In this document: positions 35,158-43,813 of the stretch, in pieces
Layout: each line of letters opens with the position of its first letter
Position numbering within the stretch: the stretch's first letter is position 1
Origin: an uncultured Prevotella sp.
GTDB lineage: Bacteria > Bacteroidota > Bacteroidia > Bacteroidales > Bacteroidaceae
NCBI GenBank assembly: GCA_934203355.1
Contig: CAKPZC010000002.1
Location: 24,065 to 88,064 of the forward strand
Direction of reading: 5' to 3'
Length of the DNA: 64,000 nt
The notes under the pieces: generated by a model
Databases searched by the model: none
The model's input: the letters and a program-made list of their open reading frames with translations, nothing else
Told to the model about the DNA's origin: nothing
Position numbers and translations under genes: made by a program

Positions 35158-38100
35158 GTGAAAAAGTTGCATACACGACATATCGTACCATTGATAATCG
35201 CGGCTATCGTCATTGCCGCGACAGGATGCTCTACGCAGAAAAATACTGCGAAGACACGCTTTTGGCATGCCTTCAAAGCTCGCTACAACACGTATTATAA
35301 CGGATCGCTCGCCTATATCGACGGCTCACTGGAAAAGGAAAACGGCAACAAGGACAACTTCACCGAAATGTTGCCACTATACACCGTGGGCAACAAGGCA
35401 AGCCGAGAAATCGGCAAATCAAACTATGAGCGAGCCATTGAGAAATGCCAAAAAACTATAAAACTACACAGCATCAAACGGCGACCCGAATGGACCAAGT
35501 CGCGACGTAAAACCGAAAAGGACATCGAGTGGCTGTCAAGACGCGAATACAACCCATTCATGTGGAGAGCATGGATGCTCATGGGACGCTCGCAGTTCTA
35601 TAAAGGATCGTTCGACGAGGCTGCATCGACATTCGCCTACATGAGCCGACTATACCAAACACAGCCTGCAATTTACGCCAAAGCACGCGCATGGCTTGCC
35701 AAAAGCTATATTGAGGAGGGATGGCTTTACGATGCCGAGGACGTGATAAGAGGCATGAGCCGAGACTCGATACACTGGTCGGCACGCAAGGAATGGGACT
35801 ACACCTTGGCCGACTACTATATACACACGGGCGACTACCAAAAAGCCATTCCTTACCTGCGACAGGTGATACGCCACGAGATGAGACGCAAGCAACGTGC
35901 ACGCGAGTGGTTTCTGCTCGGACAACTGCACACGGCTTTAGGCAACCGAACCGAAGCCATGAAAGCCTACAAGCGAGTAGTGAAACAAAATCCTCCATAC
36001 GAAGTGGAATTCAATGCACGCATTGCCATGACCGAGGTGATGTCGGGACAGCAGTCGAAAAAGATGATAAGCCGACTGAAAAGAATGGCTGCATCGGACA
36101 AGAACAAGGAATATCTCGACCAGGTGTATTACGCCATTGGCAACATATACATGAGCAGAAAAGACACCGCCAACGCCATAACCGCATATGAACGAGGTGC
36201 TGCCAAAGCAACACGATCGGGCATCGAGAAAGGTGTGCTACTGTTAAGGCTCGGCGACATATACTGGACAATGGAACGCTATGGCGACGCGCAACGATGC
36301 TATGGCGAGGCTATCGGACTGCTCGACAAAGAGCGCAAGGACTATGAGCAACTGTCGGAACGATCGAAGGTGCTCGACCAACTTGTGCCTTATACCGAAG
36401 CCGTGCACCTGCAGGACTCACTGCAACAACTCGCAAAGATGAGCGAGGCTGAACGCAACGCTGCCATCGACCGAACTATCGCCGAACTGAAACGCAAGGA
36501 GCGCGAGGAACGCCGACAACAGCAAGAGCAGGAGGCTGCACAGACCATAAGCCAAAACAGCGGCAACAACATGGCACAAAACAACAAGACAAACAACATG
36601 CAGAACAACCAGGGCAAGAACGCTCTATGGTACTTCTACAACCCTACTGCCGTGAGCCAAGGCAAAGCCGCATTCCAGAAACTATGGGGAAAGCGTGAGA
36701 ACGTGGACAACTGGCAACGAGTAAACAAGACGGTGGTGGCAACAACAGAAACTGAAAACAACCTTTCTGAAGCGCAACTCGACTCCATAGCCGCAGCCGA
36801 AGCAACAGCCGACTCGCTGGCACAAATAGCCGACAGCGCACAAAACAATCCACACCGACGCGAATATTATCTGGCACAAATACCATTCAGCGAGGAACAG
36901 ATAGCCGAAAGCAACCGCACTATAGAGGACGGACTCTACAACTCGGGAGTGATTTTCAAGGACAAACTCGACAACTTGATTCTTGCCGAAAAACAACTGA
37001 GAAGACTCGCCGACAACTATCTGGACTTCGAAAAAATGGCTGACGCCTACTATCATCTCTACCTGCTGTATATGCGACGCGGCGAAACCCAAACCGCCAA
37101 CGCATACATTGATAGACTAAAGAAGGACTTCCCCGACAGCGAATGGACTACACTGCTCAGCGACCCACACTTCGTGGAGAACGCACGATTCGGAGTGGCT
37201 GTGGAAGACTCGCTCTATGCCGCCACCTACAACGCATTCCGAGCGGCACGCTATGAAGAGGTGAAAGCCAACGTGAACGTGTCGTCCGACCGTTTCCCTC
37301 TTGGAGCCAATCGTGACAAGTTCCTGTTTATCGGTGGACTCGGCAAACTCAACGACGGTGATGCCGAGGGATGTCTTGCCGACATGAAAACAGTGGTGGA
37401 GAAATATCCACAAAGCGGAGTGGCACAGATGGCGGGCATGATTGTGAAGGGAGTGGCTGAAGGACGAAGGCTGCACGGAGGCAAGTTCGACCTCGAAAAT
37501 GTGTGGTCGCGACGCTCTGCCGTGTTGAACGACAGTGACTCTATAGCCAAACACTTCCTGACCGACGACCGCAACGCCGCCTTTGTCTATGCCATTGTAT
37601 ACCAACCCGACTCTGTGGACGAAAACCGACTGCTATTCGAACTCGCACGATATAACTTTACAAGCTATCTTGTGCGCAACTTCGACATACAGGTGGAAAA
37701 TGCCGACGGACTGCACCGAATGACTGTGGCAGGATTCCGCAACTACGACGAGGCTCTGCAATATGCACGACAACTCCACCAGCAGGTTGCCGTGACACGA
37801 CTCATTGGCAACAACCGCACTTTCATCATAAGCGAACCCAACCTGCCACTGCTCGGTAATGAATACAGCTATGCCGACTACGACAAGTTCTATGCCGAAC
37901 ACTTTGCTCCACTAAAAGTAAGCGACAAACCGCTACTCAACGAGCCAGAAGCCGTAGCTCCAACTCCTACACAACAAGGAAAGGAAAACAACGGTGACGA
38001 ACAGGACGGATTCGACATGCCAGACGATAATGAAAACAATAATACAAATACAATATTGTTTGAAGAGGAACCGGAAACAAAAGATAACAACGAAACAACT

Positions 38101-38511
38101 GGCGAAAGTATAATCGAAGAGAAGTCTGAAACATCACTCGAAACAAAGAAGGATAATAACAAGACCGACGAGCTGATTATACCAGAAGAAGAAACTAAGG
38201 CTAAGCCCGAGGTGAAGACTGAGGTAAAAACTGAGGAGAAGGCTGAGGTGAAGACTGAGGTAAAAACTGAGGAGAAGGCTGAGGTGAAGCCGGAAGTAAA
38301 ACCTGAGGTGAAACCAGAAGTAAAACCTGAGGTGAAACCTGAGATTAAACCCGTTGTCCCAGAAAAGCAGCCTGGTAAGTTGCTTGAGGACGAGTTCTAC
38401 TTTGGCGACGATGATGTACCATCGAAGACCACTCCTAAGAAAAAGGACGACAAAAAGAACAACAATACAGATTTCGACGACGACGAATACTACGATCTCG
38501 ACGGATTCTAA
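35158..38511 (+). CDS. porW: PorW/SprE-type TPR lipoprotein of the type IX secretion system
   Basis: 1117 residues. A lipoprotein signal ends at the lipobox ATGC (lipidated Cys24), then comes the family-typical STQKNTAKTRFWHAFKARYN and YYNGSLAYIDG block. About eight to ten TPR-like repeats follow (residues ~130-420 and ~590-720), with a charged coiled segment (E/R/Q-rich, 440-480) between. The end is a long acidic tail with KTEEKAEVKTEV and KPEVKPEV repeats. This matches PorW of Porphyromonas and SprE of Flavobacterium, needed for T9SS function. Its stop is 21 bases before porX. Confidence 0.85.
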   Translation: MKKLHTRHIVPLIIAAIVIAATGCSTQKNTAKTRFWHAFKARYNTYYNGSLAYIDGSLEKENGNKDNFTEMLPLYTVGNKASREIGKSNYERAIEKCQKTIKLHSIKRRPEWTKSRRKTEKDIEWLSRREYNPFMWRAWMLMGRSQFYKGSFDEAASTFAYMSRLYQTQPAIYAKARAWLAKSYIEEGWLYDAEDVIRGMSRDSIHWSARKEWDYTLADYYIHTGDYQKAIPYLRQVIRHEMRRKQRAREWFLLGQLHTALGNRTEAMKAYKRVVKQNPPYEVEFNARIAMTEVMSGQQSKKMISRLKRMAASDKNKEYLDQVYYAIGNIYMSRKDTANAITAYERGAAKATRSGIEKGVLLLRLGDIYWTMERYGDAQRCYGEAIGLLDKERKDYEQLSERSKVLDQLVPYTEAVHLQDSLQQLAKMSEAERNAAIDRTIAELKRKEREERRQQQEQEAAQTISQNSGNNMAQNNKTNNMQNNQGKNALWYFYNPTAVSQGKAAFQKLWGKRENVDNWQRVNKTVVATTETENNLSEAQLDSIAAAEATADSLAQIADSAQNNPHRREYYLAQIPFSEEQIAESNRTIEDGLYNSGVIFKDKLDNLILAEKQLRRLADNYLDFEKMADAYYHLYLLYMRRGETQTANAYIDRLKKDFPDSEWTTLLSDPHFVENARFGVAVEDSLYAATYNAFRAARYEEVKANVNVSSDRFPLGANRDKFLFIGGLGKLNDGDAEGCLADMKTVVEKYPQSGVAQMAGMIVKGVAEGRRLHGGKFDLENVWSRRSAVLNDSDSIAKHFLTDDRNAAFVYAIVYQPDSVDENRLLFELARYNFTSYLVRNFDIQVENADGLHRMTVAGFRNYDEALQYARQLHQQVAVTRLIGNNRTFIISEPNLPLLGNEYSYADYDKFYAEHFAPLKVSDKPLLNEPEAVAPTPTQQGKENNGDEQDGFDMPDDNENNNTNTILFEEEPETKDNNETTGESIIEEKSETSLETKKDNNKTDELIIPEEETKAKPEVKTEVKTEEKAEVKTEVKTEEKAEVKPEVKPEVKPEVKPEVKPEIKPVVPEKQPGKLLEDEFYFGDDDVPSKTTPKKKDDKKNNNTDFDDDEYYDLDGF

Positions 38512-38532
38512 AAACCAAAAAGCCATAAATAT

Positions 38533-40086
38533 ATGACAACAGGTTATTTGTTATGGGTTGACGACGAGATAGAACTCCTTCGTGCCCACATCATTTTTCT
38601 ACAAAAGAAAGGCTACGAGGTGGTGACGGTGAGCAACGGCACCGACGCCATCGAGGAATGCAGACAGCACACCTTCGACCTTGTGCTGCTCGACGAGATG
38701 ATGCCTGGCATCACTGGCCTTGAGACACTGCAACAGATTAAGGAAATACAACCTGCCACGCCCGTAGTCATGGTGACTAAGAGCGAGGAGGAAAACATCA
38801 TGGACCAAGCCATAGGCTCGAAAATTGCCGATTATCTGATTAAACCGGTAAACCCGAGCCAAATCCTGCTCACGCTCAAAAAGAATATACACAAGAAGCA
38901 AATAGTGACAGAAGTGACACAAACTGGATACCAACAAAACTTCCAGAACATCGCCATGCAGATAATGGACAGCCAAACGGTGGACGACTGGAAGGAAGTC
39001 TACCGCAAACTTGTGCACTGGGAACTGGAACTCAGCTCCACCGACTCCTCTATGACCGAGATGCTACAAATGCAGAAAGAGGAAGCCAACAACGCTTTTG
39101 CCAAATTCATACGACGCAACTATATGGACTGGGTGAAACCTGGTGTCACCGAACGCCCACTGATGAGTCCAGACATATTCAAACGGAAAGTGTTTCCGCT
39201 GCTCAACAACGGAGAAAAGGTGTTTCTTGTGGTTATCGACAACTTCAGATACGACCAATGGCGCGTGCTCTCGCAGGAAATTGGCGACATGTTCGACATC
39301 GAGGAGGATATGTATGTAAGCATCCTGCCCACAGCAACACAATACGCCCGCAACGCCATCTTCTCGGGACTGATGCCAAAACAGATAGAACAAATGTTCC
39401 CTGAACTATGGGTAGACGAAGACGAGGAAGAAGGAAAGAATCTCAACGAAGAACCACTCGTGCGCACACAAATAGAACGCTATCGTAGACACGACTCGTT
39501 CTCATATCACAAAATCAACGACTCTAACGGAGCCGACAAGATGATTGAACACTTCGACACACTGATGAAGAACGATCTCAACGTAATTGTTGTCAATTTC
39601 ATCGACATGCTGTCGCACGCACGAACGGAGTCGAAAATGGTACGCGAACTTGCCAACAACGAGTCGGCTTACCGAAGCATCACCCTATCGTGGTTCCGCC
39701 ACTCGCTGATGGCAGAACTTCTGAAGGTGCTCGCACAAAATAACTGCAAGATTATCATCACCACCGACCACGGCAGTATACGAGCCTCGAAACCAGTGAA
39801 AATAATCGGCGACCGCAACACCAACACCAACCTACGCTACAAGCTCGGCAAAAACCTCAACTGCCAGTCGAAGGATGTGTTTGTGATAAAGAATCCTGCC
39901 GAGGCACAACTTCCTGCCCCCAACATCTCTACATCCTACATTTTCGCCACCGGAAGCACATTCTTTGCCTACCCCAACAACTACAACTACTACGTGTCGT
40001 ACTATAAAGACACGTTCCAGCACGGTGGCATATCTATGGAGGAGATGCTGATACCGCTCATCACTCTAAGTCCAAGAAAGAAATAA
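38533..40086 (+). CDS. porX: PorX: response regulator with PglZ effector domain
   Basis: 517 residues. The N-terminal receiver domain has Asp10-Asp11, phospho-acceptor Asp54 (VLLDEMMPG) and Lys104 (LIKPVNP). A helical linker is followed by a PglZ domain of the alkaline-phosphatase superfamily (about 210-515): VVIDNFRYDQWR (Asp236), SILPTATQYARNAIFSG (nucleophile region Thr267/Thr269), TTDHGSIR and HGGISMEEMLIP. PorX regulates T9SS genes with the PorY kinase in Porphyromonas, and its PglZ domain has phosphodiesterase activity there. No PorY-like kinase lies beside it. Confidence 0.93.
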   Translation: MTTGYLLWVDDEIELLRAHIIFLQKKGYEVVTVSNGTDAIEECRQHTFDLVLLDEMMPGITGLETLQQIKEIQPATPVVMVTKSEEENIMDQAIGSKIADYLIKPVNPSQILLTLKKNIHKKQIVTEVTQTGYQQNFQNIAMQIMDSQTVDDWKEVYRKLVHWELELSSTDSSMTEMLQMQKEEANNAFAKFIRRNYMDWVKPGVTERPLMSPDIFKRKVFPLLNNGEKVFLVVIDNFRYDQWRVLSQEIGDMFDIEEDMYVSILPTATQYARNAIFSGLMPKQIEQMFPELWVDEDEEEGKNLNEEPLVRTQIERYRRHDSFSYHKINDSNGADKMIEHFDTLMKNDLNVIVVNFIDMLSHARTESKMVRELANNESAYRSITLSWFRHSLMAELLKVLAQNNCKIIITTDHGSIRASKPVKIIGDRNTNTNLRYKLGKNLNCQSKDVFVIKNPAEAQLPAPNISTSYIFATGSTFFAYPNNYNYYVSYYKDTFQHGGISMEEMLIPLITLSPRKK

Positions 40087-40101
40087 AAAAAACGAAGCTA
40101 T

Positions 40102-40515
40102 ATGGAAATAAAAATCAACTCTCTGGCAGAAATCAACATGGCTGCCAAACAATTCATCGAGAATATGGGCGAAAGCAAGGTATTCGCCTTCTACGGCAAA
40201 ATGGGTGCCGGCAAAACAACATTTATCAAGGCTATTTGTGAGGAACTCGGAGTGGACGATGTCATCACATCGCCAACCTTCGCCATTGTCAACGAATATC
40301 AAAGTTCAACAACAGGCGAATCTATATTCCACTTCGACTTCTATCGCATAAAGAAGCTCGACGAGGTGTATGACATGGGATATGAAGACTATTTCTACGG
40401 TGGCTCACTCTGCTTCCTGGAATGGCCCGAACTTATAGACGAGCTATTGCCTGAGGATGCCACAAAGGTGACCATCGAGGAAACTGAAGACGGTGGCAGA
40501 CTGGTGAAGTTCTAA
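40102..40515 (+). CDS. tsaE: tRNA threonylcarbamoyladenosine synthesis ATPase TsaE
   Basis: 137 residues, usual length. The P-loop GKMGAGKTT (32-40), the TSPTFAIVNEY block and the FDFYRI and FLEWPE motifs mark TsaE, which works with TsaB and TsaD to make t6A37 in ANN-decoding tRNAs. It follows porX by 15 bases and probably shares its transcript. The terminator is 35 bases after the stop. Confidence 0.95.
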   Translation: MEIKINSLAEINMAAKQFIENMGESKVFAFYGKMGAGKTTFIKAICEELGVDDVITSPTFAIVNEYQSSTTGESIFHFDFYRIKKLDEVYDMGYEDYFYGGSLCFLEWPELIDELLPEDATKVTIEETEDGGRLVKF

Positions 40516-40549
40516 GCACTATTCACACAAAACAATACAAACCAAACGT

Positions 40550-40583
40550 AATGAGGGTGTCAGATTATTTTGACACCCTCATT
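40550..40583. terminator. Bidirectional-looking terminator after tsaE
   Basis: AATGAGGGTGTCA pairs with TGACACCCTCATT (13 bp perfect) around an AT-rich loop. It is followed by ATGTTGGC rather than a strict T run. It carries the GGGTGT core. Confidence 0.65.
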
Positions 40584-40700
40584 ATGTTGGCTTCCTTTTA
40601 AAAAATACCTATAAACGATTAAATAGGAGGAAAACGAAATAAAAACGGCACACACTCCCCTCTGTTTTGATGGCACTTTTTCAAGGTGACTCTTGTTTAT

Positions 40701-41006
40701 TTACCAAAGGGCAATCCTACCAAACTTGCCCATATCGAAAGTAGCATTAATACCCATTGCCTTGAATGCTCTTGCTATTGTGTTTAGTGAGAGGTTGCGT
40801 CCCTTTTCGATACGGCAGACTTGGGCACGTTTCACACCCATAAGTTCGCCAAGTTGTTCTTGTGTAAGTTCTTTTGCCTGACGTGCTTTTCTTATGCTTT
40901 CGCCTATAAGAAAGGACTTCATTTCATTCTCGTATTCATCGCGGAGAGGTTCGCCCTTCTTTCCTAATGCTCGGTTTAGCGATTCTTCAAAAGTGTATGT
41001 TTTCAT
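40701..41006 (-). CDS. HigA-like XRE-family antitoxin
   Basis: 101 residues. A helix-turn-helix (about 35-88: SIRKARQAKELTQEQLGELMGVKRAQVCRIEKG) is close to the XRE/Cro consensus. It lies 11 bases downstream of a Gp49/RelE-like gene on the same strand, the toxin-first order typical of higBA. It should neutralise the toxin and repress the operon, probably at the palindrome 41414..41433. Confidence 0.85.
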   Translation of the reverse strand: MKTYTFEESLNRALGKKGEPLRDEYENEMKSFLIGESIRKARQAKELTQEQLGELMGVKRAQVCRIEKGRNLSLNTIARAFKAMGINATFDMGKFGRIALW

Positions 41007-41017
41007 ATCTCTAAAAT

Positions 41018-41362
41018 TTATATGTTGTTTTCTTTAAAATACTGCATTCTTATGTCTTCTGCCCTCTTTATCTCTTTGCGTGGTGTCTTTTGCGTCTTCT
41101 TGATAATGCCGTGAGTGGCAACGACCAGTTTTTTATTGCCGTCATCCCAAAAGGCAAACAGACGATAAGCGGTTTTGTTGTATAACGTACGAAATTCCCA
41201 TATATTAGAGTTTTCTAACTTCTTGAAAATTTCCTTGTCTATACAATACCGACTCTTGCCCATATTGTAATATATCTTCTTTCTGGCATCTGGTGGAACA
41301 CTTTCTATAAAAATTTGTGCTTCCTCCAATACTTTAATCTCAAAAAGAGGTTTTTCTTCCAT
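41018..41362 (-). CDS. HigB-like toxin (phage Gp49/RelE superfamily)
   Basis: 114 residues. The C-terminal signature HGIIKKTQKTPRKEIKRAEDIRMQY is diagnostic for PF05973 (Gp49-like), a RelE-fold family of ribosome-dependent mRNA interferases. Upstream blocks NSNIWEFRTLYNKTAYRLFAFWDD agree. The first gene of a two-gene operon with its antitoxin. Likely chromosomal stress or stabilisation module; activity is inferred from family. Confidence 0.85.
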   Translation of the reverse strand: MEEKPLFEIKVLEEAQIFIESVPPDARKKIYYNMGKSRYCIDKEIFKKLENSNIWEFRTLYNKTAYRLFAFWDDGNKKLVVATHGIIKKTQKTPRKEIKRAEDIRMQYFKENNI

Positions 41363-41388
41363 TTTTTCATATATTAGTTTCGATAGTG

Positions 41389-41433
41389 CAAAGATAATAA
41401 ATGTTTTCTTATCTGTTTACATTCGGGTAAACA
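41389..41433 (-). promoter_or_regulatory. Promoter and likely operator of the toxin-antitoxin operon
   Basis: TATCTTTG on the minus strand (41389..41396) is the -7 box. The palindrome TGTTTAC (41414..41420) / GTAAACA (41427..41433) covers the place where the -33 box should lie, so a bound antitoxin would block RNA polymerase. Confidence 0.55.
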
Positions 41434-41490
41434 TTTATTGAAATTTATTGTTTCGATAATCTTATTAACAGCAACTTACACAAAGCAAAT

Positions 41491-41525
41491 ATCGCTAATA
41501 GCTTGATAGATAAGCTATTAGCGAT
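41491..41525 (-). terminator. Hairpin after tRNA-Lys
   Basis: ATCGCTAATAGCTT pairs with AAGCTATTAGCGAT (14 bp perfect) around a short loop, followed on the minus strand by ATTTGCTTTG. It lies about 30 bases 3' of the tRNA gene. Confidence 0.65.
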
Positions 41526-41556
41526 ACAATCAAAATAGAAGCAATTTGCTTAAAAG

Positions 41557-41629
41557 TGATCCGCATGGGGCTCGAACCCATGACCCCAACATTAAAAGTG
41601 TTGTGCTCTACCAGCTGAGCTAGCGGATC
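41557..41629 (-). tRNA. tRNA-Lys (anticodon TTT)
   Basis: 73 bases on the minus strand. Acceptor GATCCGC/GCGGATC, D-arm GCTC/GAGC, anticodon loop CTTTTAA, T-loop GGTTCGAGCCC. CCA not encoded. Confidence 0.96.
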
Positions 41630-41661
41630 TCCGTGTTAGCCTTATGTTCCAAAAGCGAGTG

Positions 41662-41693
41662 CAAAGGTAAGCTTTTTATTTTAACCTTGCAAA
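41662..41693 (-). promoter_or_regulatory. tRNA-Lys promoter
   Basis: Minus strand TTTG (41690..41693), 20 bases, TACCTTTG (41662..41669) followed by CACTCGC. Confidence 0.7.
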
Positions 41694-41733
41694 TTATTTT
41701 CAAGTTTTTTTATTAATTCATTTGCAAATCCCC

Positions 41734-42837
41734 CTAATTTTGCTCTTCCAACGGTTTTTTAACAGTATGTTCATGCTCTTTAGTGACGTAGCGCTGCCAA
41801 TATGCAATGAGTAGTGTAGTGAGTGGCAGAGCAACTATCAAACCAATAAATCCGAGCAATGCTCCCCATACCGACAGCGACAGAAGCAGAATGGCAGGGT
41901 TGAGACCCATAGCCTTGCCCATTATCTTTGGCGTCACTATCATGTCGGTAATCAACTGCACCACGGCAAACAGCCCAACAGCCAAACCAAACACCATCCA
42001 GAAGTTTTGTCCCGTATCGGCAGCCTTGAGCATGGCAAGAAATGCTGTAGGAATAAGAGCGAAGGTATGGAGATAGGGCACGAGGTCCATCACTCCGATA
42101 AGTATACCCAAACCGATTGCCATAGGAAAATCCATTATGCTGAATCCTATGCAAAACATCACACCCATACAAAGTGCCACAAGACTCTGTCCACGTATGT
42201 AGTTGTTGAGCTCACGCTCCACGTCACCAGCAAGTTCATGCCAGAAGGGGCGGTTTTTCTTGGGGAATATCTTTATCCAGTTGCTTGTCAAGAACTCATA
42301 GTCGAGCAGAATGAAGAACATATATAATAATGTTATACACGAAGCCACAATACTCATCAGCACATTGGCAGTCTGCCCTATCACGGCGAAAAGCTTAGGC
42401 ATCGTCGTACGGAGAGTTTCCTTAAAGTCGTTGCTCTTAAAGAAACGGTCAACCTCAGCCTGATTGTTCTCAAGCCATTGCTTCACAAGCGACATAAGGT
42501 CGTTGGTATGCGTAGTCTGGTGGAGCCAGTGCATCAAGAACTCATAGAGTTTCTGAAACTGGGCTATCATGGGTGGAATGATGAAATAAATCATAAGTCC
42601 TATCACACTGAGCACTGCAAGCATGGCAATGATGATAGCCAAGGCGCGCACCCTAACACGCATCCTATACTGAATGAATTTCACCATTGGGTAAAGCAAA
42701 TAAGCAAACAGCCAAGCCACGAAAAAAGGCAGCAAGACACTGCTCAGATAGTTGGTGATATAGAGCACTGCTATAATAAGCGAACCTGCTCCAAGCCAAC
42801 GTATAAACTTGTCGAAAGTTATTTTCTGTTCTATCAT
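41734..42837 (-). CDS. AI-2E family transporter
   Basis: 367 residues from the ATG at 42837. The promoter at 42867..42898 rules out the longer frame, which would start within rsmI. Eight predicted membrane helices; blocks such as IRGQSLVALCMGVMFCIGF, GILIGVMDLVPYLHTFALIP and ITDMIVTPKIMGKAMGLNP are typical of the AI-2E (TqsA/PerM) family. Members export AI-2 or, in some cases, act as Na+/H+ antiporters. The substrate is not known; luxS is encoded at 59509. Confidence 0.88.
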   Translation of the reverse strand: MIEQKITFDKFIRWLGAGSLIIAVLYITNYLSSVLLPFFVAWLFAYLLYPMVKFIQYRMRVRVRALAIIIAMLAVLSVIGLMIYFIIPPMIAQFQKLYEFLMHWLHQTTHTNDLMSLVKQWLENNQAEVDRFFKSNDFKETLRTTMPKLFAVIGQTANVLMSIVASCITLLYMFFILLDYEFLTSNWIKIFPKKNRPFWHELAGDVERELNNYIRGQSLVALCMGVMFCIGFSIMDFPMAIGLGILIGVMDLVPYLHTFALIPTAFLAMLKAADTGQNFWMVFGLAVGLFAVVQLITDMIVTPKIMGKAMGLNPAILLLSLSVWGALLGFIGLIVALPLTTLLIAYWQRYVTKEHEHTVKKPLEEQN

Positions 42838-42866
42838 TTGTTGGGTTTTTATTGTCTTGATAGGTA

Positions 42867-42898
42867 CAAAAGTACGAATACGTTTTAAAAATTGCAAA
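42867..42898 (-). promoter_or_regulatory. Promoter of the AI-2E family gene
   Basis: Minus strand TTTG (42895..42898), 20 bases, TACTTTTG (42867..42874). It is divergent from the rsmI promoter. Confidence 0.65.
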
Positions 42899-42913
42899 GA
42901 AACACCCGATTTT

Positions 42914-42945
42914 TTTGCCATTCTTGATTAATATAACTATATTTG
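42914..42945 (+). promoter_or_regulatory. rsmI promoter, nearly leaderless
   Basis: TTTG (42914..42917), 20 bases, TATATTTG (42938..42945). The ATG at 42954 follows after only 8 bases. Confidence 0.65.
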
Positions 42946-42953
42946 CCCTCAAT

Positions 42954-43766
42954 ATGGGTATATTATACATTGTGCCCACTCCGGTGGGGAATATGGAGGA
43001 CATGACAATGCGTGCCATCCGTATATTAAAGGAGGCAGATCTCGTGCTCGCCGAAGACACGCGCACATCGGGAATACTGCTCCAACATTTCGACATTAAG
43101 AACCGACTCGTGTCGCACCATAAGTTCAACGAGCACGGCACAAGTGCCGGTATAGTGGAGCGACTGAAGGCGGGCGAGACAATAGCGCTTATCAGCGACG
43201 CAGGAACTCCCGGCATCAGCGACCCTGGCTTCTTTCTTGCACGCGAGGCAGTACGTGCTGGCATCACAGTGCAGTGTCTGCCAGGAGCCACAGCCTTTGT
43301 CCCTGCCATTGTGTCGTCGGGACTGCCATGCGACAGATTCTGCTTTGAGGGTTTCCTGCCACAGAAGAAGGGTCGACAGACCCTGCTCGAATCGCTACAA
43401 ACAGAGACTCGCACAATGATTTTCTATGAATCGCCCTACCGATTGGTGAAGACTCTTGAGCAATTCGCCTCGGTCTTTGGCGACGAACGCCAGGCAAGCG
43501 TGTGCCGAGAAATATCAAAGGTGCACGAGGAAAGCGTAAGAGGATCGCTCAAGGAAATCATCGACCACTTTAAGGCGACCGAGCCACGCGGCGAAATAGT
43601 AATCGTGGTGGCAGGCTGTGGCGAGGGAGAAATGTCGGCACTAAAGGCTCTAAAGGCACAAGCCAAGGAGAAAAAGCCTAAGCTGAGCAACAAGGAACGC
43701 TACGCAATGCGAGAGGCCGCCCCCGAGGAGTTCAAAAAGAAAAAATTCCGCAACCAAGAAGAATAA
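42954..43766 (+). CDS. rsmI: 16S rRNA (cytidine-1402-2'-O)-methyltransferase
   Basis: 270 residues from the ATG at 42954; the earlier in-frame start lies in the promoter. It methylates C1402 of 16S rRNA using SAM. The RsmI signatures are clear: ILYIVPTPVGNMEDMT, LAEDTRTSG, LISDAGTPGISDPG, PGATAFVPAIVSSGLP, FEGFLPQKKGRQ, and MIFYESPYRLVKTLE. The tail is Lys-rich. Its last seven codons including the stop are duplicated in tandem (43745..43786). Confidence 0.96.
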   Translation: MGILYIVPTPVGNMEDMTMRAIRILKEADLVLAEDTRTSGILLQHFDIKNRLVSHHKFNEHGTSAGIVERLKAGETIALISDAGTPGISDPGFFLAREAVRAGITVQCLPGATAFVPAIVSSGLPCDRFCFEGFLPQKKGRQTLLESLQTETRTMIFYESPYRLVKTLEQFASVFGDERQASVCREISKVHEESVRGSLKEIIDHFKATEPRGEIVIVVAGCGEGEMSALKALKAQAKEKKPKLSNKERYAMREAAPEEFKKKKFRNQEE

Positions 43767-43786
43767 TTCCGCAACCAAGAAGAATA
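43745..43786 (+). repeat. 21-bp tandem duplication at the rsmI stop codon
   Basis: A 21-bp unit (ATTCCGCAACCAAGAAGAAT plus A) occurs twice without a gap. It contains the end of rsmI and its TAA, so a second in-frame copy of the last codons and stop lies beyond the real stop. Confidence 0.9.
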
Positions 43787-43813
43787 AAAGTTAATCCTAA
43801 AATCCCAACAAAT

